Source of the DNA: Salegentibacter salinarum
Lineage (GTDB): Bacteria; Bacteroidota; Bacteroidia; Flavobacteriales; Flavobacteriaceae
Direction of reading: 5' to 3'
NCBI RefSeq assembly: GCF_900168115.1
Contig: NZ_FUZC01000008.1
Span: 1 to 64,000, forward strand
DNA length: 64,000 nt
Under the pieces are notes generated by a model. That model made no database searches, was not told the origin of the DNA, and worked only from the letters and a program-made list of their open reading frames with translations. This document shows, in pieces, positions 9,662 through 18,545 of this stretch. Within the stretch, counting starts at the first letter, position 1. Each line of letters begins with the position of its first letter. The position numbers and the translations under genes were made by a program.

Positions 9662-10339
9662 TTAGAAAGAAGTATCCAGTTTTATATAGTCAAGAAATTC
9701 CCTTTTTACAGATTGTTCCTTGAAAGCTCCGCCAAATTCACTGGTTACGGTGCTACTGTCTATATCTCTAATTCCACGGCTGTTCACGCAAAGGTGTTTA
9801 GCGTCAACTACACAAGCAACATCGGGAGTGCCCAGTGCTTTTTGTAATTCCTGAACAATTTGCATCGTCATGCGCTCCTGCACCTGTGGTCTTTTCGCGA
9901 AATAATCTACAATACGGTTCATTTTTGAAAGTCCGATAACGCGACCTTTAGAAATATAGGCCACGTGGGCTTTCCCAACTATAGGGAGTAAATGGTGCTC
10001 ACAGGTAGAATAAACGGTAATGTTCTTTTCTACCAGCATTTCACCATATTTATACTTGTTTTCAAAAGTAGATGCAATGGGTTTTTTGTCAGGATTTAAT
10101 CCTGCAAAAATTTCATTTACAAACATTTTCGCCACCCGCTGCGGAGTTCCTTTAAGGCTGTCATCAGTAAGATCAAGGCCTAAAGTTTCCATAATATGTT
10201 TTACATCTTTATTGATGAGCGCTACTTTTTCAATATCGCTCAATTCAAAAGCATCTTCACGAATAGGGGTTTGTGCACTACTGCCCACGTGGGCATCTCC
10301 CTGCTCATCAATTTCATTCAAAATTTTGTCTATTTTCAT
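9662..10339 (-). CDS. folE: GTP cyclohydrolase I
   Basis: Converts GTP to 7,8-dihydroneopterin triphosphate, the first step of folate and pterin synthesis. The zinc ligands Cys113, His116 (STCEHHLLP) and Cys184 (KHLCVNSRG) are visible, with the core ending FLDYIKLDTSF. I place the start at the ATG giving MKIDKILN (225 residues). An upstream TTG in the same frame would fall inside the predicted promoter -7 box at 10382-10389 and so is unlikely to be transcribed. It is the first gene of folE-cysS-yidD-lgt-DUF192. Another folate-pathway domain, FolK, is in the fusion gene at 18.5 kb. Confidence 0.96.
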   Translation of the reverse strand: MKIDKILNEIDEQGDAHVGSSAQTPIREDAFELSDIEKVALINKDVKHIMETLGLDLTDDSLKGTPQRVAKMFVNEIFAGLNPDKKPIASTFENKYKYGEMLVEKNITVYSTCEHHLLPIVGKAHVAYISKGRVIGLSKMNRIVDYFAKRPQVQERMTMQIVQELQKALGTPDVACVVDAKHLCVNSRGIRDIDSSTVTSEFGGAFKEQSVKREFLDYIKLDTSF

Positions 10340-10381
10340 ACCGTTTTTACAATAATAGTCGTAAACCGATTGTTTGGCTTG

Positions 10382-10389
10382 CAAAGATA
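10382..10389 (-). promoter_or_regulatory. -7 box of the folE operon
   Basis: On the minus strand TATCTTTG matches TAnnTTTG, followed by GC. It lies about 43 bases before the preferred folE ATG and decides against the longer TTG start. Confidence 0.6.
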
Positions 10390-10470
10390 CATATTTAATA
10401 GGTTTTTATGTAATCATAAAAGCCGGGGTTTAATTAGATATTTGTTATTTTGTAACTTCTAGTGCTTATT

Positions 10471-12309
10471 ATGAAACAAGAAATCCTACTTCTTTTTTGT
10501 ATTTTTCTTCTTTACGGGAGTTTTAGCGTTTTTGGCCAGGGTAGTTCTTGTGAGAGTTTAGATCCTTTTTGCGCCGGGGACGAGGAGCTTGTGTTTCCTA
10601 ATTCTAATGCAAACAATAGCAATATTGTTAACGGAGAGCCGGGACCAGATTATGGTTGCTTGTTGTCGCAGCCTTATCCTGCCTGGTTTTATTTACAGGT
10701 AGAAGAAACCGGAAATCTTCGGTTTGATATTTCCCAATTTCAAAATGAAGATGGTGGCGGTTCTCAATACGATGTAGATTTTATTGTTTGGGGGCCTTTT
10801 GACCGTACCGAAGATTATTGTACAAACGATTCATTAAGCGAATTAAATATTGTTGACTGTAGCTACGAGCCCGATACCGTAGAACAAATGTATATCCCAA
10901 ATGCGGAAGCAGGCCAGGTTTATGTGGTTTTAATTACAAATTATGAAGAGTTGCCCGGGTTTATAAGTTTACGCCAGACAAATTCAGATCAGGCTAATTC
11001 CGGTTCTACAGATTGTGGGATTTTAGACGAAGTGCTGGGACCAGACAGGTTTTTATGCGGGGAAGAAGAAACAACTTTAGACGCTACTACAGATGGGGTA
11101 GAGCGCTACGAATGGTATAGATTTGATGAAAATACAAACGATTTTGATATAATTGCCAATGAAGAAAATCCCACTTTAACGGTCAATGATTCTGGTCGTT
11201 ACAAGGTAATAGTTTACGAAAATATTACCGCCCAGGCGGATGAAGATGAAATTGAAATAACATTTTACAATGCACCCGTAGCGACTGTTCCGGAAGATCT
11301 TTACATCTGTGATCCCAATCAAACTACTATAGATTTAAGCGATGCTTCAGCTGAAATTCTTACCGGAAATACTTCCGAAGAAGATTATAGGGTAAATTTT
11401 TATGAATCTACCCAGGATCTTGAAGATGAAAATCCTATTTCTAATCCCACCGCATTCCCGATGGAAGAAGCAAGGGAAATTCTTGCGCAGGTACAAGGGG
11501 TGGAAAGTGGCTGTCTTTCAAATGAAGTTCGTTTTAATGTAGACCTCACTTTCGTGCCCGAAAATTTCTTACCCGGGGAAAGCGTTGTTTGTGTAGATTT
11601 AGACGGAACTGTACTTGCTCAACAGGGGATTGGCGAAGATTTAGGAGCCGATTATGATTACGAATGGATAGCTGAAGGAAATACAATTGGTAGCGAAGCC
11701 GTATTGAATTTTACTGAAACCCCAGATTTTAATAACGTAAGCCTTATTGTGACCGATAACAGATCTGGCTGTACTATAGAATTTAACACTATCTTATTGA
11801 TCTATTCCCGTCCTGAAAGTGTTGAAGTGGAAATTGAAGGCAGTGATTTTACAGGCGGTTATATAATTAGCGCAGAAGCAATTGCTGGAGTAGGAGATGA
11901 AACCACCTATGAATATCGAGCCGATAATGGTGGGTGGCAGGAAAGCCCAGTCTTTAGGAATTTAGATCCGGGAAATCATACCATTAGTGCACGTGAAATT
12001 AATGGCTGCGGAATTACAACTTCTGAGCAATTTTACCTGGTTGGTTATCCGCGTTTTTTTACTCCGAATTCTGACGGTTATAACGATACCTGGAATATTG
12101 AAAATACTACTGAAATTCAGATAACAAAACTGTATGTTTTTGATCGCTATGGGAAACTGATTAAAGAATTAACTCCCGGCGGTGAAGGCTGGGACGGTGC
12201 CTACAATGGCAGAACTTTACCCGCAGACGATTATTGGTTTAGAGTTGAATTTGAAATGCAAGACGGTACCAACGACCATTATGGCGCTAATTTCACTTTG
12301 AAAAGATAA
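10471..12309 (+). CDS. Secreted protein with type IX secretion type-B C-terminal sorting domain
   Basis: A 612-residue exported protein with an N-terminal signal peptide ending FSVFG. The middle holds acidic, immunoglobulin-like segments: a region around 20-165 with paired cysteines, and repeats with ERYEWYRFDENT and TVNDSGRYKVIVYE resembling PKD/Ig folds. The last 85 or so residues match the gliding-motility-associated CHU_C (type B) sorting domain: PRFFTPNSDGYNDTW, KLYVFDRYGKLI, GWDGAYNGRTLPADDYWF, and a final lysine-arginine. It should be exported by the type IX system and either released or bound to the surface. I prefer the ATG at 10471 to the GTG three codons upstream. What it binds cannot be told. 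Confidence 0.88.
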   Translation: MKQEILLLFCIFLLYGSFSVFGQGSSCESLDPFCAGDEELVFPNSNANNSNIVNGEPGPDYGCLLSQPYPAWFYLQVEETGNLRFDISQFQNEDGGGSQYDVDFIVWGPFDRTEDYCTNDSLSELNIVDCSYEPDTVEQMYIPNAEAGQVYVVLITNYEELPGFISLRQTNSDQANSGSTDCGILDEVLGPDRFLCGEEETTLDATTDGVERYEWYRFDENTNDFDIIANEENPTLTVNDSGRYKVIVYENITAQADEDEIEITFYNAPVATVPEDLYICDPNQTTIDLSDASAEILTGNTSEEDYRVNFYESTQDLEDENPISNPTAFPMEEAREILAQVQGVESGCLSNEVRFNVDLTFVPENFLPGESVVCVDLDGTVLAQQGIGEDLGADYDYEWIAEGNTIGSEAVLNFTETPDFNNVSLIVTDNRSGCTIEFNTILLIYSRPESVEVEIEGSDFTGGYIISAEAIAGVGDETTYEYRADNGGWQESPVFRNLDPGNHTISAREINGCGITTSEQFYLVGYPRFFTPNSDGYNDTWNIENTTEIQITKLYVFDRYGKLIKELTPGGEGWDGAYNGRTLPADDYWFRVEFEMQDGTNDHYGANFTLKR

Positions 12310-12333
12310 ATGGCTGTTTGAAAGTTTTCTAAA

Positions 12334-12365
12334 GTCATCCTGAACTTGGTTTAGGTTCTAAGATG
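12334..12365. repeat. Copy of a dispersed flavobacterial intergenic repeat
   Basis: The sequence starts GTCATCCTGAACTTGGTTTA and resembles a short repeat (GTCATCCTGAACTTGTTTCAGGA-like) that I know to be scattered between genes in Flavobacteriaceae. A degenerate relative occurs near 14887. Recognition is from memory. Confidence 0.45.
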
Positions 12366-12385
12366 TTGATTATTTGGGAGCTTAG

Positions 12386-12406
12386 AAGCTGAACCAGGTT
12401 CAGCTT
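12386..12406. terminator. Bidirectional hairpin between convergent genes
   Basis: A perfect 10-bp inverted repeat (AAGCTGAACC with GGTTCAGCTT around one A) lies between the convergent ends of the sorting-domain gene and the GH3-fold gene. T-rich sequence follows. It may be a terminator or part of the adjacent dispersed repeat. Confidence 0.55.
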
Positions 12407-12440
12407 TATGAAAATAAAATTTTACTAATAAAAAGTGATT

Positions 12441-13955
12441 CTACTGATTCATCCCCAACAATTCCTCAACATAACTCCTGGAATTAGAAAGTCTCGGGAT
12501 TTTATGCTGTCCACCCAGTTTATCATTTTTCTTTAACCAATCGTAGAATAATTTTTCGCGTGCCTGGTGAATTTTAGGCATATTCAGCGTCATATTATTA
12601 TAACGTTTGGCTTCATAGTCGCTATTTACCTGTTGCAGGGCCAAATCAAGTTCATTTTTAAATTTCTCAAAATCCCTGGGCGGATTTTTAAATTCAATAA
12701 TCCACTCGTGGGCGCCTTTTTCTTTTCCTTCCATAAAAATAGGTGCAGCGGTATAATCTACAATTTCGCAATTGGTCACCAAAGAAGTCTTTTTTAAGGC
12801 TGCTTCAGCATTTTCAATAATTAATTCTTCCCCAAAAACATTAATATGGTGCTTGGTTCTTCCCGTAACTTTTATTCGGTATGGGCTTATAGAAGTAAAC
12901 TTAACGGTGTCACCTATTTTATAGCGCCATAAACCGGCGTTGGTAGTAATTACCACGGCATAATTTTTACCGGTTTCAACTTCAGACAGGGGAATTGCTT
13001 TTTCGGCTGCACTTCCGTAGATATCCATAGGAATAAACTCGTAGTAAACCCCGTAATCCAACATTAGTAAAAGCTCCTTGGAATCGTTCTGGTCCTGGCA
13101 GGCAAAAAATCCTTCTGAAGCATTATAGATCTCGTAAAACCTAAAATCTTCTTTTGGTAAAATCTTCTGATATTGAGGGGCGTACGGGTCAAAACTCACT
13201 CCACCGTGAAAATAGACTTCTAAATGCGGCCAAACCTCAAACAGGTTTTCGTTGCCGGTTTTTTCTAAAATATTATTTAACAAAACCAGCATCCAACTGG
13301 GTACACCGGCAAGACTGGTGACGTTTTCTTTAATAGTTTCGTTTACAATTGCCTGCATTTTCACTTCCCAATCGTTCATCAGCGAAACTTCGTTGCTGGG
13401 CGTGCTACTAAATTCTGCCCAAAAAGGCATATTGGCAATTAGAATGGCAGATAAATCGCCGTAAGCTGTGCCGTTATTTTTGTAAATTTCTTTACTGCCG
13501 CCTAATCTTAGGCTTTTCCCCGTGAATAACTGTGATTGCGGATTGTTGTTTAAATACATACAGAGCAGGTCTTTCCCCGCGTTGTAATGACAATGTTCCA
13601 GGGAGTCTTCGCTAACCGGAATAAACTTACTCTTTGCACTGGTGGTGCCACTTGATTTGGCAAACCATTTTATAGGCGTGGGCCAAAAAATATTGGCTTC
13701 TCCCTGCCGGCTGCGTTCTATACAAGCCTGGTAATCTTCATATTGCTGAATGGGAACCCTACGGGCGAATTCACTATGGGTTTTAATTTCTGAAAAGCCA
13801 TATTTCCTGCCCATTTCAGTGTTTTTTGCTTTGGAAAGCAGGTGCCTGAGTAGTTCATGCTGAACTTCATGAGGGTATTTTATAAACAACTCCATTTGAT
13901 GAATTCGCTTCTTGAGGAACCACGAAGCAATGGAGTTTACTAATGGAATTGGCAT
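12441..13955 (-). CDS. GH3 auxin-responsive promoter family protein (acyl-adenylating fold)
   Basis: A 504-residue cytosolic protein of the GH3 family, which in plants joins amino acids to acyl hormones through an acyl-adenylate. The ATP-binding loop SSGTTSAKSK is at 101-110. Other family landmarks are YNASEGFFACQD in the middle (about 280-291), the hinge region GDTVKFTSISPYRIKVTGRTKHHINVFGE near 347-375 read in pieces, and a C-terminal GGQHKIPRL. Bacterial members are common in Flavobacteriaceae but their substrate is unknown. The gene is convergent with the sorting-domain gene and divergent from the DUF2797 gene, and appears monocistronic. Confidence 0.88.
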   Translation of the reverse strand: MPIPLVNSIASWFLKKRIHQMELFIKYPHEVQHELLRHLLSKAKNTEMGRKYGFSEIKTHSEFARRVPIQQYEDYQACIERSRQGEANIFWPTPIKWFAKSSGTTSAKSKFIPVSEDSLEHCHYNAGKDLLCMYLNNNPQSQLFTGKSLRLGGSKEIYKNNGTAYGDLSAILIANMPFWAEFSSTPSNEVSLMNDWEVKMQAIVNETIKENVTSLAGVPSWMLVLLNNILEKTGNENLFEVWPHLEVYFHGGVSFDPYAPQYQKILPKEDFRFYEIYNASEGFFACQDQNDSKELLLMLDYGVYYEFIPMDIYGSAAEKAIPLSEVETGKNYAVVITTNAGLWRYKIGDTVKFTSISPYRIKVTGRTKHHINVFGEELIIENAEAALKKTSLVTNCEIVDYTAAPIFMEGKEKGAHEWIIEFKNPPRDFEKFKNELDLALQQVNSDYEAKRYNNMTLNMPKIHQAREKLFYDWLKKNDKLGGQHKIPRLSNSRSYVEELLGMNQ

Positions 13956-14064
13956 TATTCTTTATATCTTTATCGCTGACAATGCTTCAGCTGGTTGGCT
14001 GGCTAAAATTAATTTAAACTGCGAAGCTTACAAATCAACTTCGGTTAAAAATAGGGAAAAAAAG

Positions 14065-14859
14065 ATGAGATACGAAGGGGTCTTTAGAAAAATGAGAACC
14101 GAGATCACCGATAAGGTGCAATATTACCTCATTTTTGAGGATGATTTTATTAATATGAACCAGATTCTTGGGAAGAAAATAAGCCTTAATTTTCTTCGAT
14201 TTCAGTGTTTGAATTGTGGATTGCAGAAGAAAATTTTCCGTCAGGGATATTGTTACGATTGTTTTACTTCCATTCCGCAGGCCGGAGATTGGATTATGAG
14301 TCCCGAACTTAGTAAAGCACATTTAGATGAAGAAGATCGTGACCTGGATTTTGAAAAAGAAGCGCAATTACAACCTCATGTAGTTTACCTGGCAAATTCC
14401 AGTAATGTAAAGGTGGGTGTAACCCGAAAGACGCAAATTCCTACGCGTTGGATAGATCAGGGAGCTCACGAAGCAATTGAAATTGTAGAAGTTCCCAATA
14501 GATATCTCGCCGGAATAACTGAAGTGGCTTTGAAAAGTCATGTTTCAGATAAAACCAATTGGCGGAAAATGTTGACCAATGAAGTTTTGGATCTGAATCT
14601 TGCTGAAGAGCGGGATAAACTCAAAGATTTTATTCCTGAAGAAGCCAAAGAATATTATCTGGGCGATAGAAAAGAATTAGAAATTGAATTTCCCGTTCTG
14701 GAATTTCCAAAGAAAATAAAAACCCTGAATTTAAGCAAAAACCCATTCTACGAAGGGGTTTTAAAAGGAATTAAAGGACAATATTTAATTTTTGAAGACG
14801 GTACCGTTTTTAACGTCCGGGCCCACGAAGGTTTTGTAGTGGAATTAGGCGTGAAATAA
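14065..14859 (+). CDS. DUF2797 protein with Cys4 zinc-ribbon
   Basis: A 264-residue protein. Four cysteines in CLNCGLQKK and GYCYDCF form a zinc-ribbon-like site near residues 50-70. The following VYLANSSNVKVGVTRKTQIPTR-type segment (read in parts) looks like a GIY-YIG-related core, with the Tyr and Gly positions and a downstream Arg. This matches what I know as DUF2797, whose function is unestablished. The start is the ATG giving MRYEGVF; the open frame runs 51 codons further upstream, but that part overlaps the opposite-strand GH3-fold gene and has no protein-like pattern. Confidence 0.82.
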   Translation: MRYEGVFRKMRTEITDKVQYYLIFEDDFINMNQILGKKISLNFLRFQCLNCGLQKKIFRQGYCYDCFTSIPQAGDWIMSPELSKAHLDEEDRDLDFEKEAQLQPHVVYLANSSNVKVGVTRKTQIPTRWIDQGAHEAIEIVEVPNRYLAGITEVALKSHVSDKTNWRKMLTNEVLDLNLAEERDKLKDFIPEEAKEYYLGDRKELEIEFPVLEFPKKIKTLNLSKNPFYEGVLKGIKGQYLIFEDGTVFNVRAHEGFVVELGVK

Positions 14860-14886
14860 TTGATTAAATCTTTTGAAAGAACGTCA

Positions 14887-14931
14887 TGCTGAACCTGCCC
14901 GTCCGTTCCGGCCATTTAGCATGCTTATAAG
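14887..14931. repeat. Degenerate dispersed intergenic repeat
   Basis: CGTCATGCTGAACCTG followed by an imperfect inverted arm near AGCATGC resembles the CGTCATGCTGAACTTG-type repeats of Flavobacteriaceae and the copy at 12334. It sits in the convergent gap between the DUF2797 and AsmA genes. Recognition is from memory. Confidence 0.35.
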
Positions 14932-14951
14932 TTGCTCCTGATAATAAATAA

Positions 14952-14999
14952 AAACCCTCACAGATTTCCAGTAACTTCAGGAATCTGTGAGGGTTTAAT
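14952..14999. terminator. Bidirectional terminator
   Basis: A 15-bp stem (14952-14966 with 14982-14996; AACCCTCACAGATT against AATCTGTGAGGGTT) with A and T runs on either side lies between the convergent DUF2797 and AsmA genes, so it can end both transcripts. Confidence 0.9.
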
Positions 15000-15001
15000 T
15001 T

Positions 15002-17704
15002 TTAATTGCCGGTCGTATCTTTTTTCTGAGTTCTGTTTTTCAGAATTCCACCTAAAATATTTCTCGCCGCATCCTTAACTTCTTCTTCCTGACTTTTCGG
15101 AGTCTGATCAGTTTTTGGAGTTTCGGTTTGCGTAGAATCTTCTACCACGGTAGTATCGGTTTCCTGCTGTTGGTTTCTGCCGGTTTGCTTATTAATAATA
15201 TCTCTAATCGCATCCTGACCGCGTTCCTGTAGGTTTTCTTTTTGTTTGGCTACAATTTTCTGGGTAAGATTGCTAACCGCCTGCTCCATATTGATATTTA
15301 TCTGCGGACTTTGAAAAGTTCCTTTTAAGCCAATAGGAAGTGCTAACATCATATTTTGCAGTTCGTCCCCGCTTAATCTGCTAAGTGCATTGCCCACCTG
15401 GCTACCCAGCATTCTTGCAGGCACATCCAGGCTCAGGTTATAATTCATATTCATATCAAATCCGTGTCCGCCGGAAACTTCAACATTTACGCCTTTTACA
15501 TCAAAATTGAAAGGTTCAATTTGCACCATCCCGTCATTAAATGTTAGACGGGTTTTAAGTTTATCCAGATCAATATCTTTTAAATTTATAAATTCCAATT
15601 GCTCGTCTAAACGAGAAAGCAAAGCTAGTTTCTCAGGATTTACTTCTGCCGTAAGAATTTCTGCAAGCGCATTACCGGCAAGGGTGGATAGCTGCGGAGT
15701 AAGATCGTTATTTAAATTTCCGTTTAACTTAAGGCTGGTCTGTAATTTACCCTGTAAAGCCTGGGCTACCGGTGCGAGGCCCTGGAGCATCTCTAATCCA
15801 TTAAAAGATTCTGCGATGTTTAGCGCATTTAGCGCCAGGTCCATATCAAAAGTTGGTGTTGCTCCTTTAGTAGAAACATTTCCTGCCAGCGCGATATTTC
15901 CGCCAAAAATATTGGTGGTAATATTTTTTAACGTAGCGGTTTCATCGCGTAGAATAATAGTACCCTTAGCGTTTTTAAGTTCCAGGTTATCATAGATCAC
16001 CGTGTTTACATTAAACGCAAGTTCAGTATCTAAAAATGAAGGAATTTTTACCGCTTCGTTGGTACCAGGATTAGGAATTTCTCCCGGAGTTTCTTCTGAA
16101 TTGGTTTCGTTTTCAGATTCAGTTTCGGCTTGAGCGATCATAAAATCGTTAACGGCGAAAACATTAGAATTTACATTAAAATTTCCTTTTAAATTCTGTT
16201 CGGTAAATAAAAAGCCCATCAGGTTTTCAATGTTACCGGAGGCGGTAAGATCGGTTTGACCAGTAGTAAGCTTTAATTCCGGAACGCGAACGTTACCCTG
16301 ATTAAAATTCATTGTAGCATTAGCGATTTTTACCTCGTTAGGAATTTCTGGCGACTTATAACTGAAATTTTTAATGCTGGCCGTACCGCTACTTTTTACA
16401 TTTTGATATTGTTCGTTTTCAATAGAATTCATATCAAATTGAGTGGTGACATCGGCAGTGAGAATCCCGTTGAGGTCTTGCTCTAGTTCTAACGGATAAG
16501 CCTGTTCGAGGTTGGCAAGATTCAGGGTGCCGTTAAGTGCCATATCTACCAGCATATTACCCATCAGGTTTTTTACGCTTCCATTGGTGGCAAATCTATC
16601 CTGGTCTATTCTGAAGGTAACATTATCAAAAGTAAGATAGGTGTCTTCTAAAATTCCGGTTTCATTTAAAATCTGAAGATCTATATTAATGTCTTCTACA
16701 CTTTTTGGAAGATCGGGATATTTAAAGGAGGCGTTATTTGAACTTACTTTAATATCCATTTTAGGAATATAATTATCATCTACAATTCCCTGGATTTTTC
16801 CGTTTACGATAAAATCTCCATTGGTTTCAACGTTTTCAATATTTTTCGCGTAAGTTTCAGGAATTACAGCCAGGAAGTTTTTAAAATCTGAAGAAGGAGT
16901 TTTAAAACTTAGATCTATCTCGTTATTGTCTTCATTTACCTGTACAAATCCTTCAAAAGTAAGTGGTAACTGATTTACCATAGCTTCGTTTTCTAAGAAA
17001 GTATAGCGCATATTCTCTAAATCCATTTGGATTACTGCATCAAGCGAAACGTTGTTTCGGTTTAGGTAATTTACACCATCGTAATCTAAAGAAACCAGCG
17101 CGGTAGATTCAGTATCCAGTTCGCTTTCAGCTAAAGAAAAATCACCGGTTCCCTGGTGGTTTAATTCCTCTACATCAAGTAAAAGTTTCTGACCTTCATC
17201 TATATATTTTACCCGTGAATTATTAATCTCATAATGCTTTAAATCGAAACTAAAGCCGGTAGAAGCCGAGTCGGAAGCTACAGTAGTAGTATCTTCAACC
17301 GCGATATCGTAATTGGCATTTCCCAGGGAATCAACTCTAATATTTAGAAAAGTATTATTGATCTTAATATCGTCCAGAACTTTAGGCTCATCTGCACCTT
17401 TAAATAATTCTTTAATAGACATTTCCAGCTGTAATTCTTCCCCAAGCGCAAGCGTGTCGCCTTTAAAAGGCTCATTGTTTATAACGCTAAAATCTTCAAT
17501 TACCACCGTAGCCTGCGGAAAACTTCTGAAAAAGCTAAGACTGATATCTCGAAATTCTACTTCAGCATTTACGCTTTCATTAGCGGTTTTACGCACATAA
17601 TCCTTGATCTGTGATTCAAACAAAAACGGGGCGGCCACAAGTATTACAACAATTACCAGCAATACAATACCAATTATTTTAAATATTTTCTTCATTTTCT
17701 GCAT
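15002..17704 (-). CDS. AsmA family protein
   Basis: A 900-residue protein anchored by one N-terminal membrane helix (about residues 5-28, IFKIIGIVLLVIVVILVA) with the rest in the periplasm. The N-terminal AsmA pattern (FLFESQIKDYVRKTANE, then VEFRDISLSFFRSFP) and long stretches of repeated beta-strands are typical, as is the C-terminal AsmA-like region around 600-800 (ITTNIFGGNIALAGNVST). The tail after 800 is Gln, Thr and Lys-rich with low complexity. Homologues bridge or act between membranes, probably in phospholipid handling. The start could be Met1 or Met4; both are ATG and leave the signal anchor intact. It follows the YhhQ gene by 36 bases. Confidence 0.88.
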   Translation of the reverse strand: MQKMKKIFKIIGIVLLVIVVILVAAPFLFESQIKDYVRKTANESVNAEVEFRDISLSFFRSFPQATVVIEDFSVINNEPFKGDTLALGEELQLEMSIKELFKGADEPKVLDDIKINNTFLNIRVDSLGNANYDIAVEDTTTVASDSASTGFSFDLKHYEINNSRVKYIDEGQKLLLDVEELNHQGTGDFSLAESELDTESTALVSLDYDGVNYLNRNNVSLDAVIQMDLENMRYTFLENEAMVNQLPLTFEGFVQVNEDNNEIDLSFKTPSSDFKNFLAVIPETYAKNIENVETNGDFIVNGKIQGIVDDNYIPKMDIKVSSNNASFKYPDLPKSVEDINIDLQILNETGILEDTYLTFDNVTFRIDQDRFATNGSVKNLMGNMLVDMALNGTLNLANLEQAYPLELEQDLNGILTADVTTQFDMNSIENEQYQNVKSSGTASIKNFSYKSPEIPNEVKIANATMNFNQGNVRVPELKLTTGQTDLTASGNIENLMGFLFTEQNLKGNFNVNSNVFAVNDFMIAQAETESENETNSEETPGEIPNPGTNEAVKIPSFLDTELAFNVNTVIYDNLELKNAKGTIILRDETATLKNITTNIFGGNIALAGNVSTKGATPTFDMDLALNALNIAESFNGLEMLQGLAPVAQALQGKLQTSLKLNGNLNNDLTPQLSTLAGNALAEILTAEVNPEKLALLSRLDEQLEFINLKDIDLDKLKTRLTFNDGMVQIEPFNFDVKGVNVEVSGGHGFDMNMNYNLSLDVPARMLGSQVGNALSRLSGDELQNMMLALPIGLKGTFQSPQININMEQAVSNLTQKIVAKQKENLQERGQDAIRDIINKQTGRNQQQETDTTVVEDSTQTETPKTDQTPKSQEEEVKDAARNILGGILKNRTQKKDTTGN

Positions 17705-17714
17705 TATTTAATTT

Positions 17715-17733
17715 AAACCAGGAAACCTGGTTT
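17715..17733 (+). other. Hairpin between yhhQ and asmA genes
   Basis: AAACCAGG and CCTGGTTT pair around AAA and are followed on the plus strand by a T run, which looks like a terminator for plus-strand transcripts. Both neighbours are on the minus strand, so its role is unclear; it could soften read-through from yhhQ into asmA or block antisense RNA. Confidence 0.45.
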
Positions 17734-17740
17734 TTTTAAA

Positions 17741-18439
17741 CTAATCGTATTTTAATTCTTCGCCCTGCTTCAAATTAAAGCGTTTTCTAAATGCATAGAC
17801 CGAAGCATAGAGCAGGGGCGTATCTAAGGCGGCAACGATTACTTTAAACAGAAATCCGCTAAGTAATAGTCCGCCAAATAAATCCCATTCAATTTTATTA
17901 AAACTACAGAGCAAAAACAAGACCGAAAACGTATCTACAAACTGTGATAAAAATGTAGAAAAGTTATTCCGCAGCCATAAATGTTTTCCTTTGGTCAACC
18001 TTTTCCAAAAATGGAATAACTGAATATCAATATATTGCGCCAATAGGTAGGCGACCATAGAAGCAAAAACGGCAATGGTAGTAGCACCAAAAACTTTGGT
18101 AAACAAAGCGTTCCCAATGGGTGACCACTCGGTGGCGGGCACTGCATCTGCGGTGTAGATAATCAATAAAGAAAAGAACGAGGCAAAAATACCCGTGGTC
18201 ACAACCTGGTTGGCTTTTTGCTTTCCGTAGATTTCACTTATAATATCGGTGATTAAAAACGTAACCGGATAGGGTAAAATTCCTACAGAAATCTCAAAAG
18301 TGTATATTCCGAAGAAATCCCAACTAAAAAATTTCTGAAAGATTAAATTAGAAACTACTAAAGAGGCAATAAAAAGCCCTGCCAGGATTAAATAGATTCG
18401 CTGCGCCGTGAGTTTCTCTTTCAGTAATAGTTTCGCCAA
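17741..18439 (-). CDS. yhhQ: Queuosine precursor transporter (YhhQ family)
   Basis: A 232-residue inner membrane protein with about six hydrophobic helices. It has the family pattern: YPVTFLITDIISEIYGKQKAN-type motif (FLITDIISEIYGKQ, about 79-92), then AQYIDIQLFHFWKRLT, then LRNNFSTFLSQFVDTFSV. Such proteins import queuine or preQ precursors for tRNA modification. It reads divergently from the folK fusion gene. A TAATTTTG -7 box on the minus strand lies 23 bases before the ATG. Confidence 0.92.
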   Translation of the reverse strand: MAKLLLKEKLTAQRIYLILAGLFIASLVVSNLIFQKFFSWDFFGIYTFEISVGILPYPVTFLITDIISEIYGKQKANQVVTTGIFASFFSLLIIYTADAVPATEWSPIGNALFTKVFGATTIAVFASMVAYLLAQYIDIQLFHFWKRLTKGKHLWLRNNFSTFLSQFVDTFSVLFLLCSFNKIEWDLFGGLLLSGFLFKVIVAALDTPLLYASVYAFRKRFNLKQGEELKYD

Positions 18440-18461
18440 ATTTATTTTTTAAGTCTTCCCC

Positions 18462-18469
18462 CAAAATTA
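18462..18469 (-). promoter_or_regulatory. -7 box of the yhhQ gene
   Basis: On the minus strand TAATTTTG matches TAnnTTTG exactly and ends 22 bases before the yhhQ ATG. Confidence 0.5.
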
Positions 18470-18545
18470 AGGGTATGTGATTTTGTTTTACTTAATTTGC
18501 TGTGAAATTTACAGGATAAGCTTTAATAATTTTTCTCCATTCAGT

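Noticed and set aside
10340-10384. Longer folE start
   Set aside because: The TTG lies in the predicted -7 promoter box; the downstream ATG fits the family start.
13912-14064. N-terminal extension of the DUF2797 gene
   Set aside because: It overlaps the divergent GH3-fold gene start and has no domain-like sequence; the ATG at 14065 is a better start.
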